This document shows positions 33,551 through 42,656 of a stretch of 64,000 bases of DNA, piece after piece. Position 1 is the first letter of the stretch; each line of letters opens with the position of its first letter. Source of the stretch: Flavobacterium hibisci. GTDB taxonomy: Bacteria > Bacteroidota > Bacteroidia > Flavobacteriales > Flavobacteriaceae. The DNA lies in assembly GCF_020026925.1 (NCBI RefSeq), contig NZ_JAIQDW010000001.1, forward strand, positions 310,001-374,000, written 5' to 3'. A program made the position numbers and the translations under genes. Under the pieces are notes generated by a model. The model was not told the DNA's origin, made no database searches, and worked only from the letters and a program-made list of their open reading frames with translations.

Positions 33551-34812
33551 TATGGCTGTTTTTTATCTGGTCTGATGATCATTCTAAGTGATTGATCTCT
33601 TGCAAAATAAGCGACCATCCAATTGTAAAAAGTATTTATTCTGTTCCTGTAAGTGATTAATGAAATTAAATGAACAAATAGCCAAATAAACCAGGCAAAG
33701 AATCCTTTAAAATGCCATTTAGGTTTTGGTAAATCAACCACGGCTTTGTTTTTTCCAATGATTGCCATTGATCCTTTATCTTTGTAAATAAACGGTTTAA
33801 GTGGTTTGTTCTCAAGAGTAGCTTTAAAATTTTTAGCAAGGTTAATTCCTTGTTGTATGGCAACCTGTGCAACCTGAGGATGTCCATTCGGAAAGTTTTT
33901 ATCAGTAGTTAAAATAGCGGTATCACCAATTGCATATATATTTTCCGTACCATTTACTTTATTAAATGCATCTGTTGCCATTCTTCTTCCACGACCGTAA
34001 CTTTCGGCCGGCATTCCTTCAAAAATCTTAGCAGTAACACCTGCCGCCCATATTAAGTTTTTAGTTTTGATGGTTTCTCCATTTTCAAAATATACGGTGT
34101 CATCTACATAATCTGTTACCTTACTGTTCAGTTTAACAACGACACCTAATTTTGTAAGTGCTTCTAAGGTATCTTTTTGAGAAGCTTCGCTCATTGGTGC
34201 AAGCAGTGCGTCTCCACCATCAACTAAATAAACATTACTGGCAGTGGTATCTAATTCCGGATACTCTTTTAATAAAATGTTTTTTCGCATTTCTGCAAAC
34301 ATACCTGAAACCTCTACTCCTGTTGGTCCCCCACCGGCTACAACAATTGTTAGTAATTTGCGTCGTTTACGGATTTCTTTGCAAATAGCTGCTTTTTCGA
34401 GATTTTTAAGCAATGTATTTCGCATTACGATGGCATCGTTTAAGGTTTTCATCGGAATAGCATTTTTCATAACATTCTCCATACCAAAATAGCTGGTTTC
34501 AGCACCTGTAGCAAAAACCAGATGATCATATGATAATTCGCCATTGTTCAAAACTACCTTATTTTCAGCTGGAACGACTGATAGTAATTCCCCTAAACGG
34601 AATTGGAGATTCTTTTTTCCGGCAAAAAATTTCCTAAACGGATAACTGATACTGGAAGGTTCTAAAAAAGCCGTAGCAACCTGATATATAAGTGGCGGAA
34701 AAAAATTATAATTATTCTTATCTACAAGTGTTACCTGTATTTGAGGATGATTCAGAAGTTCTTTTGCCAGATTTAATCCTGCAAAGCCCCCTCCTATGAT
34801 GACTATATTCAT
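33550..34812 (-). CDS. ndh: Type II NADH dehydrogenase (FAD-dependent)
   Basis: 420 residues. An N-terminal FAD-binding GGGFAGLNLAKEL and a second nucleotide-binding GGGPTGVEVSGMFAEM (NADH) are visible, with the NDH-2 block IYAIGDTA and QVAQVAIQQG. The C-terminal hydrophobic and basic part (FFAWFIWLFVHLISLITYRNR) anchors it to the inner face of the membrane. It passes electrons from NADH to menaquinone without proton pumping, which fits the menaquinone genes nearby. Confidence 0.9.
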   Translation of the reverse strand: MNIVIIGGGFAGLNLAKELLNHPQIQVTLVDKNNYNFFPPLIYQVATAFLEPSSISYPFRKFFAGKKNLQFRLGELLSVVPAENKVVLNNGELSYDHLVFATGAETSYFGMENVMKNAIPMKTLNDAIVMRNTLLKNLEKAAICKEIRKRRKLLTIVVAGGGPTGVEVSGMFAEMRKNILLKEYPELDTTASNVYLVDGGDALLAPMSEASQKDTLEALTKLGVVVKLNSKVTDYVDDTVYFENGETIKTKNLIWAAGVTAKIFEGMPAESYGRGRRMATDAFNKVNGTENIYAIGDTAILTTDKNFPNGHPQVAQVAIQQGINLAKNFKATLENKPLKPFIYKDKGSMAIIGKNKAVVDLPKPKWHFKGFFAWFIWLFVHLISLITYRNRINTFYNWMVAYFARDQSLRMIIRPDKKQP

Positions 34813-34956
34813 AATGTTTTGTATTTAAGACTTTTGTGTAAAAAACTATTTGTTTGCATTACTTTATAAATTTAACACTAAATAATTTCAAGTACAAACT
34901 CATCTTCGAAATTTATTTTGAATAATTGCTACAAAGTAATCGTATTAATTTTTGTT

Positions 34957-35481
34957 CTAATTGTTTAATTGCAACTTCATCATAATATCCGTCTGAACGT
35001 CATTCCCTAGTTTAAAAATATGTTTGTCAAATTCTATAAAGCCATTCTTTGTGTAAAAACGTATTGCTTTTTTATTTTCTTCCCAAACGCCCAGCCATAC
35101 GTATTTTAAATTTTGTTGTCTGGCTCTTTCTATAGCTTTTTCATAAAGTAATTGACCCACATTTTTTCCATGAAATTCTTTTGTGACATAAATGCGTTCA
35201 ATTTCGAGGGCATTGCTATCTTTCAATTCGGTTTGTGCCTCTCCAAAGTTTATTTTTAAGTAACCAATTACTTTGTTTTCTAAAATTGCAAAATAGAATT
35301 CAGAGTTTTCATTTATAAGTTCTGTTGTTATTTTTTCGTTAGAAAATGCTTTTTCAAGATAATTTTTCATGTTTTCCTCAGAATTTGATTCTGAAAATGT
35401 TTCCCGAAAAGTCTGTTTGCTGATTTCCTGAAGCTGATTAATTTCTTTCAGTGAAATTTTTTTTATTTCAATATTGCTCAT
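34957..35481 (-). CDS. GNAT-family N-acetyltransferase
   Basis: 174 residues from ATG 35481 (a GTG lies one codon upstream). The acetyl-CoA-binding motif A is seen in LEIERIYVTKEFHGKNVGQLLYEKAIERA, with the later motif B region KNGFIEFDKHIF. Substrate is not predictable; possibly spermidine or small-molecule acetylation. 20 bases downstream of the helicase start, with separate regulation possible. Confidence 0.85.
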   Translation of the reverse strand: MSNIEIKKISLKEINQLQEISKQTFRETFSESNSEENMKNYLEKAFSNEKITTELINENSEFYFAILENKVIGYLKINFGEAQTELKDSNALEIERIYVTKEFHGKNVGQLLYEKAIERARQQNLKYVWLGVWEENKKAIRFYTKNGFIEFDKHIFKLGNDVQTDIMMKLQLNN

Positions 35482-35501
35482 CACTAACTTTTAGAGTTGA
35501 T

Positions 35502-36836
35502 TTATTTCTTGAACTTCCTGGCTGGTTTTTCAGTTAATTCAACTTTGTTTTGTAAAATGTAGTTTGCCAGTAATTTTTCAATTAGTTCCTCTTTGGTAAG
35601 ATGATGAAAAACAGTTTTGACCTTTGTTTTTAATTCACTTGAAATATCGTGATTTGGTTTTGTTTTAAAAATTTGTTTTGCCCAAAGCAAAGTATTGTTT
35701 TCTTCAAGGCTAATGGCTGAAGGTTTTTTGAATTCATTAAATTTCAAGCCTAATTCTCTTTCGAAATCTGCAATTTCAACAACTTCTTCCTGTTGCAAAA
35801 CAGTTAACGAAAGTCCTTTTGCTCCTGCCCTTGCTGTTCTTCCGCTTCTGTGGACATAGTTTTCGTAAGTGTCAGGCAAATGATAATTTACTACATATGA
35901 GATTTCTTTTACATCTATTCCTCTGGCAGCCAAATCCGTTGCTACTAAAATATTGATATGTCCTTCACGAAACTGCTCCATAATTCTGTCACGGATTCCC
36001 TGTGACAAATTACCGTGAAGTGCTCCTGAAGAAAAACGGTTTATAGCCAGATTTTTAGCCAGTTTGTTTACAGCAGCTTTGGTTTTACAGAAAATGATTC
36101 CGCGTTCTCCTTCTTTTGAGTTTAAAAAATGCATTAAAACATCTAATTTTTCAATAGGATCAACTACAATATATTCGTGATCTATTCCCTGGTTGCCAAC
36201 TGTTTCCATATCGGCACTAATCTGAACTACATTTTTATTTAAGTAACTCTGAATTAGCTGTTTGATAGTTCCCGGTAAAGTTGCGGAAAACAATATAGTG
36301 CGGTGTTTTTTTGGAAGTTCAGCAATGATTTCGTCTAAACTTTCTTTTAGAATCGCGACCATTTCGTCTGCTTCATCTAAAATCAAATATTGGGTTTGTC
36401 GTAAGTCGATTGCCTTTCGCTGAATTAAATCTATTAAACGTCCCGGAGTTGCCACAACAACATGTGTTGAATTTTTAAGTCGTTCGATTTGAGGTTTTAT
36501 TGGAATTCCACCACAAACAGATGCAATAGAAATAGTTGGAATGTATTTTGCGAAATCTTCCAGATTCTTGAAAATCTGCTGTCCAAGTTCTCTGGTTGGT
36601 GCTAAAATAACAGCCTGAACAGCAGGGGATTCAGTATTTACTGATTGTAATATTGGCAATCCGAAAGCAGCTGTTTTTCCAGTTCCTGTTTTGGCTAAGC
36701 CAACCAGATCATGTGTTTCAGATAAAAGTAACGGAATTGTTTTTTGCTGAATTTCGGTTGGCTCAACAATGTTCAGTTCGGTTAAAGCTTTTAAAATTGG
36801 TTCTGAAATTCCTATTGATGCAAATTGCTTAGACAT
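35502..36836 (-). CDS. DEAD-box ATP-dependent RNA helicase
   Basis: 444 residues with all core motifs: Q motif near the start, AKTGTGKT (48-55), PTRELG (80-85), DEAD (154-157), SAT (around 184), and in domain 2 RGID and HRSGRTAR. The C-terminal tail of about 75 residues is basic (KPARKFKK). It probably remodels RNA in ribosome assembly or at low temperature, as RhlE/DeaD-type helicases do. Confidence 0.93.
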   Translation of the reverse strand: MSKQFASIGISEPILKALTELNIVEPTEIQQKTIPLLLSETHDLVGLAKTGTGKTAAFGLPILQSVNTESPAVQAVILAPTRELGQQIFKNLEDFAKYIPTISIASVCGGIPIKPQIERLKNSTHVVVATPGRLIDLIQRKAIDLRQTQYLILDEADEMVAILKESLDEIIAELPKKHRTILFSATLPGTIKQLIQSYLNKNVVQISADMETVGNQGIDHEYIVVDPIEKLDVLMHFLNSKEGERGIIFCKTKAAVNKLAKNLAINRFSSGALHGNLSQGIRDRIMEQFREGHINILVATDLAARGIDVKEISYVVNYHLPDTYENYVHRSGRTARAGAKGLSLTVLQQEEVVEIADFERELGLKFNEFKKPSAISLEENNTLLWAKQIFKTKPNHDISSELKTKVKTVFHHLTKEELIEKLLANYILQNKVELTEKPARKFKK

Positions 36837-36920
36837 TCTTTTTTGTTTTAGATTTTAAATTTCCGGTTTTGTATAAAACGGATAATGAAACTATAATTTA
36901 AAAGTTTCTTATGAAAACTA

Positions 36921-37005
36921 AAGCCCTAGCCCTGATGGAAACGGCATCCTTTTATGCCGGGGTTTGGCATAAAAGATATAGTGTACAGCAGGAAAGAGCT
37001 TCTTA
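36921..37005. repeat. Flavobacterial intergenic repeat
   Basis: AGCCCTAGCCCTGATGG, then TTTTATGCC paired with GGCATAAAA, then AGATATAGTG and AGCAGGAAAGAGCT. I recall close variants between many genes in Flavobacterium genomes. Non-coding; may be a dispersed repeat or structured RNA. Confidence 0.45.
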
Positions 37006-37022
37006 TTAAATGAAATATAATT

Positions 37023-37700
37023 TTAAAGTTGGATTGATTCCCCGATTTTGAGAAGCATCAAATCTTTTCCTTTATCGAAGAATTTACGGATCGATTCTTC
37101 GTGATTGATTTCGATGTAACCAAATGTATCGTAGTGATAGCCGAGAATTTTGTCGCATTCTATAAAATCAGAAGCGATAATAGCATCATCAATATCCATT
37201 GTAAAATTATCTCCGACTGGCAAAATGGCCAAATCCAGTTTTGTTCTCAAAGGAATCAGTTTCATGTCCATTGTTAGTGCTGTATCTCCGGCGATGTAGA
37301 TGTTTTTATGTTCGCTTTCAATTATAAAACCTCCGGGATTTCCTCCATACGTACCATCAGGAAAGGAACTTGAGTGAATAGCACTAACATATTTCACCTT
37401 TCCAAAATCGAATTTCCAGCTTCCTCCATGGTTCATAGGATGTGCTTTTAAACCTAATTTTGCATAATAACTTGCGATTTCGGCATTTGAAACGATGATC
37501 GCTTCTGTTCGATTTGCAATAGCTTCAACATCCAGAACGTGATCGCCATGCGCATGGGTAAGCAAAATATAATCTGCTTTTAATGTATTTATATCAATTG
37601 CAGATGCTAATGGATTTCCTGTAATAAAAGGGTCAACGATTATATGCTTTCCTCCTACTTCAATTCCTAAAGATGCGTGACCAAAATATGTGATTTTCAT
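37023..37700 (-). CDS. Metal-dependent hydrolase, UPF0173 (metallo-beta-lactamase fold)
   Basis: 225 residues. The metal-binding HAHGDH (49-54), the GGSWKFDFGKV and YIAGDTALTMDM segments and the terminal GYHYDTFG are typical of the UPF0173 MBL family. Substrate unknown. It lies 26 bases after menA and could be cotranscribed with the menaquinone genes, but a functional link is not established. Confidence 0.88.
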   Translation of the reverse strand: MKITYFGHASLGIEVGGKHIIVDPFITGNPLASAIDINTLKADYILLTHAHGDHVLDVEAIANRTEAIIVSNAEIASYYAKLGLKAHPMNHGGSWKFDFGKVKYVSAIHSSSFPDGTYGGNPGGFIIESEHKNIYIAGDTALTMDMKLIPLRTKLDLAILPVGDNFTMDIDDAIIASDFIECDKILGYHYDTFGYIEINHEESIRKFFDKGKDLMLLKIGESIQL

Positions 37701-37726
37701 TTTTATAAAATTTTAAAGTGAAACAA

Positions 37727-38689
37727 TTATCTTCCTCCTAAAAATAGATTTACAATAATGTCTGAAATCAATGAAATCATACAAACTGTTAATAAGATGG
37801 AAAGTAAAAAAGTACTCAGTGCAAGCTTTTTTAATTCCGGATCTAAGAGCTTAGGATTCTGATTTTTATAAACGGTAATTAAATGTTTAGTTAAAGGAAT
37901 GTAAGCCAATAAAAACAGATACTGATCAAATCTGTAATCGCTTAAAACAGCAAAAATAACCACTAAAATCATTGCGGTAATAATCAATGAAAAATGGTAA
38001 ATTTTGGCTTTTGCGCCACCAATCTGAACTACAATTGTATTTTTCCCTGATTTTCTGTCTGACTCTTCATCACGCATGTTGTTCAGGTTTAAAACCCCAA
38101 CACTTAATAAACCAATTGAAATAGCGGGTAAAATTAAAAGTGGGTCAATTTCTTTTGTATGTAAAAAATTCACTCCCAAAGTACTTACCAGTCCGAAGAA
38201 AATAAAAACAAATACATCTCCAAACCCTTTGTATCCGTAAGCAGAATTACCAACTGTGTAACGAATTGCTGAAGCAATTGCTGCGACTCCCAGCAGTAAG
38301 AAAAAGATTGAGTAGGCAAAATTATTTTCTCCAAAAGCAAAATATATCAGAATAATGGCAGATAAAAGTGTTAATAATGAAGTTATTATAATTGCTTTTT
38401 TCATTGCCTGTGGTGTAATTACGCCACTCTGGATAGCTCTTTGTGGACCAACTCTGTCAGCATTATCAGTTCCTTTTACCCCATCACCATAATCATTTGC
38501 AAAGTTGGATAAAACCTGGAGTCCCAGTGTTGTTAAGAGGGCAAAGCCAAAAACTTTCCAGCTGAAAACTTCAGTAGGTGTATTTACAGTTTCTGTTGGG
38601 TTAGATAAAGCATAGATGCTTCCTACTATAATTCCGGAAACCGATAAAGGTAATGTGCGCAATCTGGCGGCTTCAATCCAATGTTTCAT
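37727..38689 (-). CDS. menA: 1,4-Dihydroxy-2-naphthoate octaprenyltransferase
   Basis: 320 residues with 8-9 membrane helices, UbiA superfamily. It contains the prenyl-diphosphate-binding NFANDYGDGVKGTD (first Asp-rich motif) and the second NNMRDEESDRKSGKNT. It attaches the isoprenoid tail to dihydroxynaphthoate, giving demethylmenaquinone. menB, an earlier pathway step, lies just upstream on the same strand, so this is a menaquinone gene pair. Confidence 0.94.
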   Translation of the reverse strand: MKHWIEAARLRTLPLSVSGIIVGSIYALSNPTETVNTPTEVFSWKVFGFALLTTLGLQVLSNFANDYGDGVKGTDNADRVGPQRAIQSGVITPQAMKKAIIITSLLTLLSAIILIYFAFGENNFAYSIFFLLLGVAAIASAIRYTVGNSAYGYKGFGDVFVFIFFGLVSTLGVNFLHTKEIDPLLILPAISIGLLSVGVLNLNNMRDEESDRKSGKNTIVVQIGGAKAKIYHFSLIITAMILVVIFAVLSDYRFDQYLFLLAYIPLTKHLITVYKNQNPKLLDPELKKLALSTFLLSILLTVCMISLISDIIVNLFLGGR

Positions 38690-38711
38690 TCTGTTTTTTT
38701 AGTTTATTTAG

Positions 38712-38746
38712 TTTCAGGTTTCAGGCTTCAGGTTTCAGGTTTCAAG
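38712..38746. repeat. Five-unit 7-base tandem repeat
   Basis: TTTCAGG is repeated five times with single changes in units 3 and 5, between menB and menA. Such short tandem repeats can vary in copy number by slippage. No coding role. Confidence 0.7.
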
Positions 38747-38799
38747 TTTTTTTACAGAACGTGTAATATTAAATTTGGAACATGAAACAGTTTTTCAAT

Positions 38800-39633
38800 T
38801 TATGGAAGCCACTTATTTTTACCAAAATTTGGCTTTCTTTTTTCTAAAAATGCATTTCTTCCCTCTTTTGCTTCTTCTGTCATATAAGCCAGGCGAGTTG
38901 CTTCGCCTGCAAATACCTGCTGTCCAACCATTCCATCATCTGTCAGGTTCATGGCGAATTTTAGCATTTTTATAGAAGTTGGGGATTTTTGAAGAATTTC
39001 CTGTGCCCATTCGTATGCTGTTGCTTCGAGTTCATCATGAGGAATGACAGCATTTACCATTCCCATTTCGAAAGCTTCCTGAGCAGAATAATTTCTTCCT
39101 AAAAAGAAGATTTCACGTGCCTTTTTCTGACCAACCATTTTAGCCAGATAAGCAGACCCGTATCCACCATCAAAACTGGTTACATCAGCATCTGTTTGCT
39201 TGAAAATAGCGTGTTCTTTACTTGCCAGTGTCATGTCGCAGACCACATGTAAGCTATGTCCTCCTCCAACTGCCCAGCCTGGCACAACTGCAATTACAAC
39301 TTTTGGCATAAAACGAATTAATCGCTGCACTTCAAGGATATTTAAACGGTGTTGCCCATCATCTCCCACATAGCCCTGGTGGCCGCGTGCATTTTGATCT
39401 CCTCCACTGCAAAAAGAATAGACGCCGTCTTTTGTTGATGGTCCTTCGGCAGATAGCAAAACTACTCCTATTGAAGTATCTTCCTGTGCATCGTAAAAAG
39501 CCTGGTATAACTCTGATGTTGTTTTTGGTCGAAAAGCATTCCTTACATTCGGTCTGTTAAAAGCTATTCGTGCAACTCCGTTACATTTTTTATAGGTGAT
39601 ATCTTCGAATTCTCTGGCAGTTATCCAATCCAT
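38800..39633 (-). CDS. menB: 1,4-Dihydroxy-2-naphthoyl-CoA synthase
   Basis: 277 residues, crotonase fold. The oxyanion-hole and substrate regions FCSGGDQNARG and GWAVGGGHSLHVVCDMTLAS are characteristic, as are the MenB-specific FDGGYGSAYLAKMVG and the C-terminal FLEKRKPNF. It cyclises o-succinylbenzoyl-CoA in menaquinone synthesis. Full length. Its stop is 110 bases upstream of menA. Confidence 0.95.
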   Translation of the reverse strand: MDWITAREFEDITYKKCNGVARIAFNRPNVRNAFRPKTTSELYQAFYDAQEDTSIGVVLLSAEGPSTKDGVYSFCSGGDQNARGHQGYVGDDGQHRLNILEVQRLIRFMPKVVIAVVPGWAVGGGHSLHVVCDMTLASKEHAIFKQTDADVTSFDGGYGSAYLAKMVGQKKAREIFFLGRNYSAQEAFEMGMVNAVIPHDELEATAYEWAQEILQKSPTSIKMLKFAMNLTDDGMVGQQVFAGEATRLAYMTEEAKEGRNAFLEKRKPNFGKNKWLP

Positions 39634-40292
39634 TTTATGTTTGTTTTGTTTTAAATATTTATAGTGTAAAAATAAATCATTTTTACATCTTTACCTACTC
39701 AATTCTTTGCTAGTACTTTTTTTGAACATTATTTCAGGACATTTTAATAGTACTAAAATAAAAATAACACTTTTTAACACTTACTTTTGAAAAAAATAAT
39801 TAATTTTACAACCTAGAAATCAATAAGATACATTTTTTTTATTGATTTATAGAATGATTTCTTTTCACTGATTTATTAACCTAAAAAATGACTTTTTTTG
39901 AGAAAAATTAAAAAAATTGTCGCTCATTTTTTTATGGTTTTTAATTACAATACTAAAAACAATGAGCAAATGATTTATTCATATGTTTCAACTTCAAGAA
40001 AAAAATAGTAACACCAAAGGTTAAATAGTAGAATTGTTATTTCAATTTATCAAAGAGATTACGATAGATGCGAATTAAAATTGAAAACTTTCTAAAAATA
40101 TATTAAAAAACCAAAGGGTAAGCCGTGAAATTGATTGATTGTTGTTGAATAGATGAATCAATTGTTTAAAAGACATACGTTAAAAAAGTAAATCTTAAAA
40201 TTCGTAAAATTTTTACTTTTTAAAATTCATTAAAATTATTTTATTTCTGTTTTTTTTTAATTACAATTTTTTAAAACTAGAATAAAAAGAGG
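39634..40292. other. AT-rich non-coding stretch
   Basis: Very AT-rich, with no convincing frame on either strand. It holds the upstream region of menB (read leftwards) and, on the right, leads into a terminator, so a small RNA cannot be excluded. Confidence 0.5.
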
Positions 40293-40321
40293 AAGGCTAT
40301 TCGTAAAGGATAGCCTTTCTT
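40293..40321 (+). terminator. Orphan terminator hairpin
   Basis: AAGGCTAT and ATAGCCTT stem with a 9-base loop and a TCTTG tail. No gene precedes it for more than 600 bases on this strand. It may end an unannotated small RNA. Confidence 0.5.
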
Positions 40322-40556
40322 GTTACTATGAAATATTTTTAAGGGTTTAGCTATATTTTTTAGCTGGTAAATTTTTAATAAATAAGCATTTTCTGTAAGA
40401 CGGTTTATATTTATATCTGAATATTGCTACTTAGCATTTGAACCTGAGAAAATGTTTCTGCACCTGACTTATTTTAAGAAAGTAAAAAATATTAGTTTTT
40501 ATTTTATTCACTACCAATGAATTAAAAAATAACTTAAAATTAAGTTCAATTTTTGT

Positions 40557-40586
40557 TTGCAAACATCAAAAACGTTCCTATATTTG
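40557..40586 (+). promoter_or_regulatory. Promoter of tRNA-Tyr
   Basis: TTG, 19 bases, then TATATTTG: the flavobacterial consensus, 40 bases before the tRNA. Confidence 0.75.
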
Positions 40587-40625
40587 CAACCGCTTAGAAC
40601 AACAAAGCGCAAGAATGCTGAGATC

Positions 40626-40709
40626 GGGGAGATACTCAAGCGGCCAACGAGGGCAGACTGTAAATCTGCTGTGTGAACTTCGCAGGTTCGAATCCTGCTC
40701 TCCCCACCA
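40626..40709 (+). tRNA. tRNA-Tyr (anticodon GTA)
   Basis: Acceptor GGGGAGA pairs with TCTCCCC. The anticodon stem GCAGA/TCTGC encloses CTGTAAA, giving GTA. A long variable arm (class II) and T-arm GCAGG TTCGAAT CCTGC follow, and CCA is encoded. Confidence 0.95.
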
Positions 40710-40773
40710 AAAGGGTTAAAGACAATAAAACGAAAGTTTTTCAATCTTTTCAAAAACCCATAAAAAAAGTGGT

Positions 40774-40808
40774 AAATCCTGCGAATCGTAAGATTCGCAG
40801 GATTTTTT
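40774..40808 (+). terminator. Terminator after tRNA-Tyr
   Basis: 14-bp stem AAATCCTGCGAATC, 4-base loop, complement, then TTT. Strong intrinsic terminator. Confidence 0.85.
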
Positions 40809-40809
40809 G

Positions 40810-41328
40810 ATTTTACGGCATTTTCAATTTTTATAAAAGTACGGAATCAATACGAAAACCTGTAGGATTGAAAAATTAAGTATAAATATTTGTTAGCCTA
40901 AAAAGGAAGAATTCTATATTTATCTAGGCTTTTTTAATTATCCGAGCTTAAAAATCAAGAACTAGATCTTCAGTTCTTAAGTCCCGATAGTACTATTTTC
41001 TATCTTGATGTCTGCATTATAAGGAATATGGTGGCTCAAATCATACTTTCGGCATAATTTGAAATAGTTTCTGAATGGTCAATCAACATTAATCAATTTA
41101 AATGATTGTCATAATTTTGAATTATATAGTTTTAATTGAAGTTATTGAGGATTGAATCTTTACTGCAACTAACTATTAAGAATGATTACATTTCATCATA
41201 TTCTAAGATTTCTATATTCTCCATCTATACAAAAAGACTTTCTATCTATTTGACTTTACTTTCTGTCTATTGCATTACCATAGTTTACAAATAGTCCTGA
41301 ATTTTGATTCAAATTAAAAAAGGAACAA
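40810..41328. promoter_or_regulatory. Intergenic region with 21-base-spaced direct repeats
   Basis: About 500 bases without a gene. A weak hairpin (AGCCTA with TAGGCT, then T6) lies near 40895-40936. ACTTTCTATCTATT at 41237 and ACTTTCTGTCTATT at 41258 are direct repeats exactly two helical turns apart, about 60 bases before the efflux operon. This spacing is typical of LytTR-type response-regulator sites. Assignment is inferred. Confidence 0.45.
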
Positions 41329-42651
41329 ATGAAAGCCGCTGTAATATTAAGTTTTATACTATGCTCCTTGTTCGGTTATGGGCAGGGAGCATCAAATACT
41401 AAAAAGCAATGGACGCTCGAAGATTGTTTTGCTTACGCTAAAGAAAAAAACATTAGCATTAAAACATCTGTACTGAGCAAAAATGCTGCTGAAATAGATT
41501 ACTATCAGTCAAAATCATCAAGATTACCCAGTTTAACGGGTTCTGTGTCGCAAAATTTATCTTTTGGAAATTCAATCGATCCGATAACGAGTGATTATGT
41601 GAGCCAAAAAATCAATTCTACAAGTGTTGGAATCAACTCGTCACTTACTTTGTTTCAGGGAAATCAGATTTCGAACCAAATCAAACAAAATAAATTACTG
41701 GTTGACCAAAATTCGGCTTTTATTGAAGAAGCTGAAAACAGTGTTATCTTAAGCATTACTGAAGCTTATGTTCAAATCTTATACAACAACGAAGGAATTC
41801 GAATCGCCGAAAATAATTTGAAAGCTAGTGAAAAAGAAGTACAAAGAGCCAAATTAAGACTTGACGCTGGAAGTGTTGCCAGAAAAGATTATACGGATGC
41901 ACTTTCGCAGGCAGCAACCAATAAATACAATCTTATTGCTGCTCAAAATGCTCTTTCAAAACAAATCTTAGTCCTGAAACAATTACTGGAATTAGGTCCT
42001 GAAGAAGATTTTGAAATTGCTTTTCCGTTAGAAAGTAAAACAGCAGAAACGATTCCGGGTAAGATTGAGGTTTACAATAAAGCCGTTTCTATCATGCCTG
42101 AAATTAAATCTTCTCAACTGAATGTAGCCGTTTCTCAAAAAGAATTAGACATTGCAAAAGGAGGTTATCTTCCAACCTTGTCGCTTTCTGGCAGTTTGGG
42201 TTCAGGTTATACCAATACGCAGGAATTAAGTTTTTCAGACCAGTTGAATCTGAATTTTAATCAACGTGTTGGCTTGTCTTTGAACATTCCGATTTTTAAC
42301 AGAAATCAAACGAAAGCGCAGGTTCAAAATGCTAAAATAAGTATTGACAAAGCTGAAATTACGCTACAGACTGCTCAAAAAGATTTGTACAAAAAGATTC
42401 AGACCGCTTGGGAAAATGCCACTGCTTCAAGCGAGCAAATGATTTCTGCCCAATCGGCAAAAGAAGCTGCAGAAGAATCATATGCATTGGCCCAAAAGAA
42501 ATATGAATTAGGTGCTTTGAGTACTACCGATTGGGTAATCAGCCAAAATACCTACACCAATTCAGCTCAAAATTATATTCAGGCAAAATACCTCAACATT
42601 CTATACACACAATTATTATCCTTTTATCAGGGGAATGACATTAAAATCTAA
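41329..42651 (+). CDS. TolC-family outer-membrane efflux protein
   Basis: 440 residues with signal peptide (ending GYGQG) and two repeated OEP domains forming a trimeric outer-membrane channel. Conserved signs are LEDCFAYAKEKN, YLPTLSLSGSLG, long coiled Ala/Gln helices and YELGALSTTDWVISQNTYTNS. It stands 5 bases before a MacA-like adaptor, so it was part of a MacAB-TolC-type operon whose remainder is lost at the 43,420 junction. Confidence 0.92.
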   Translation: MKAAVILSFILCSLFGYGQGASNTKKQWTLEDCFAYAKEKNISIKTSVLSKNAAEIDYYQSKSSRLPSLTGSVSQNLSFGNSIDPITSDYVSQKINSTSVGINSSLTLFQGNQISNQIKQNKLLVDQNSAFIEEAENSVILSITEAYVQILYNNEGIRIAENNLKASEKEVQRAKLRLDAGSVARKDYTDALSQAATNKYNLIAAQNALSKQILVLKQLLELGPEEDFEIAFPLESKTAETIPGKIEVYNKAVSIMPEIKSSQLNVAVSQKELDIAKGGYLPTLSLSGSLGSGYTNTQELSFSDQLNLNFNQRVGLSLNIPIFNRNQTKAQVQNAKISIDKAEITLQTAQKDLYKKIQTAWENATASSEQMISAQSAKEAAEESYALAQKKYELGALSTTDWVISQNTYTNSAQNYIQAKYLNILYTQLLSFYQGNDIKI

Positions 42652-42656
42652 AAACG

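Noticed and set aside
38712..38746. Tandem repeat as a CRISPR array
   Set aside because: Units are 7 bases without spacers. No CRISPR array or cas gene was seen in the window.
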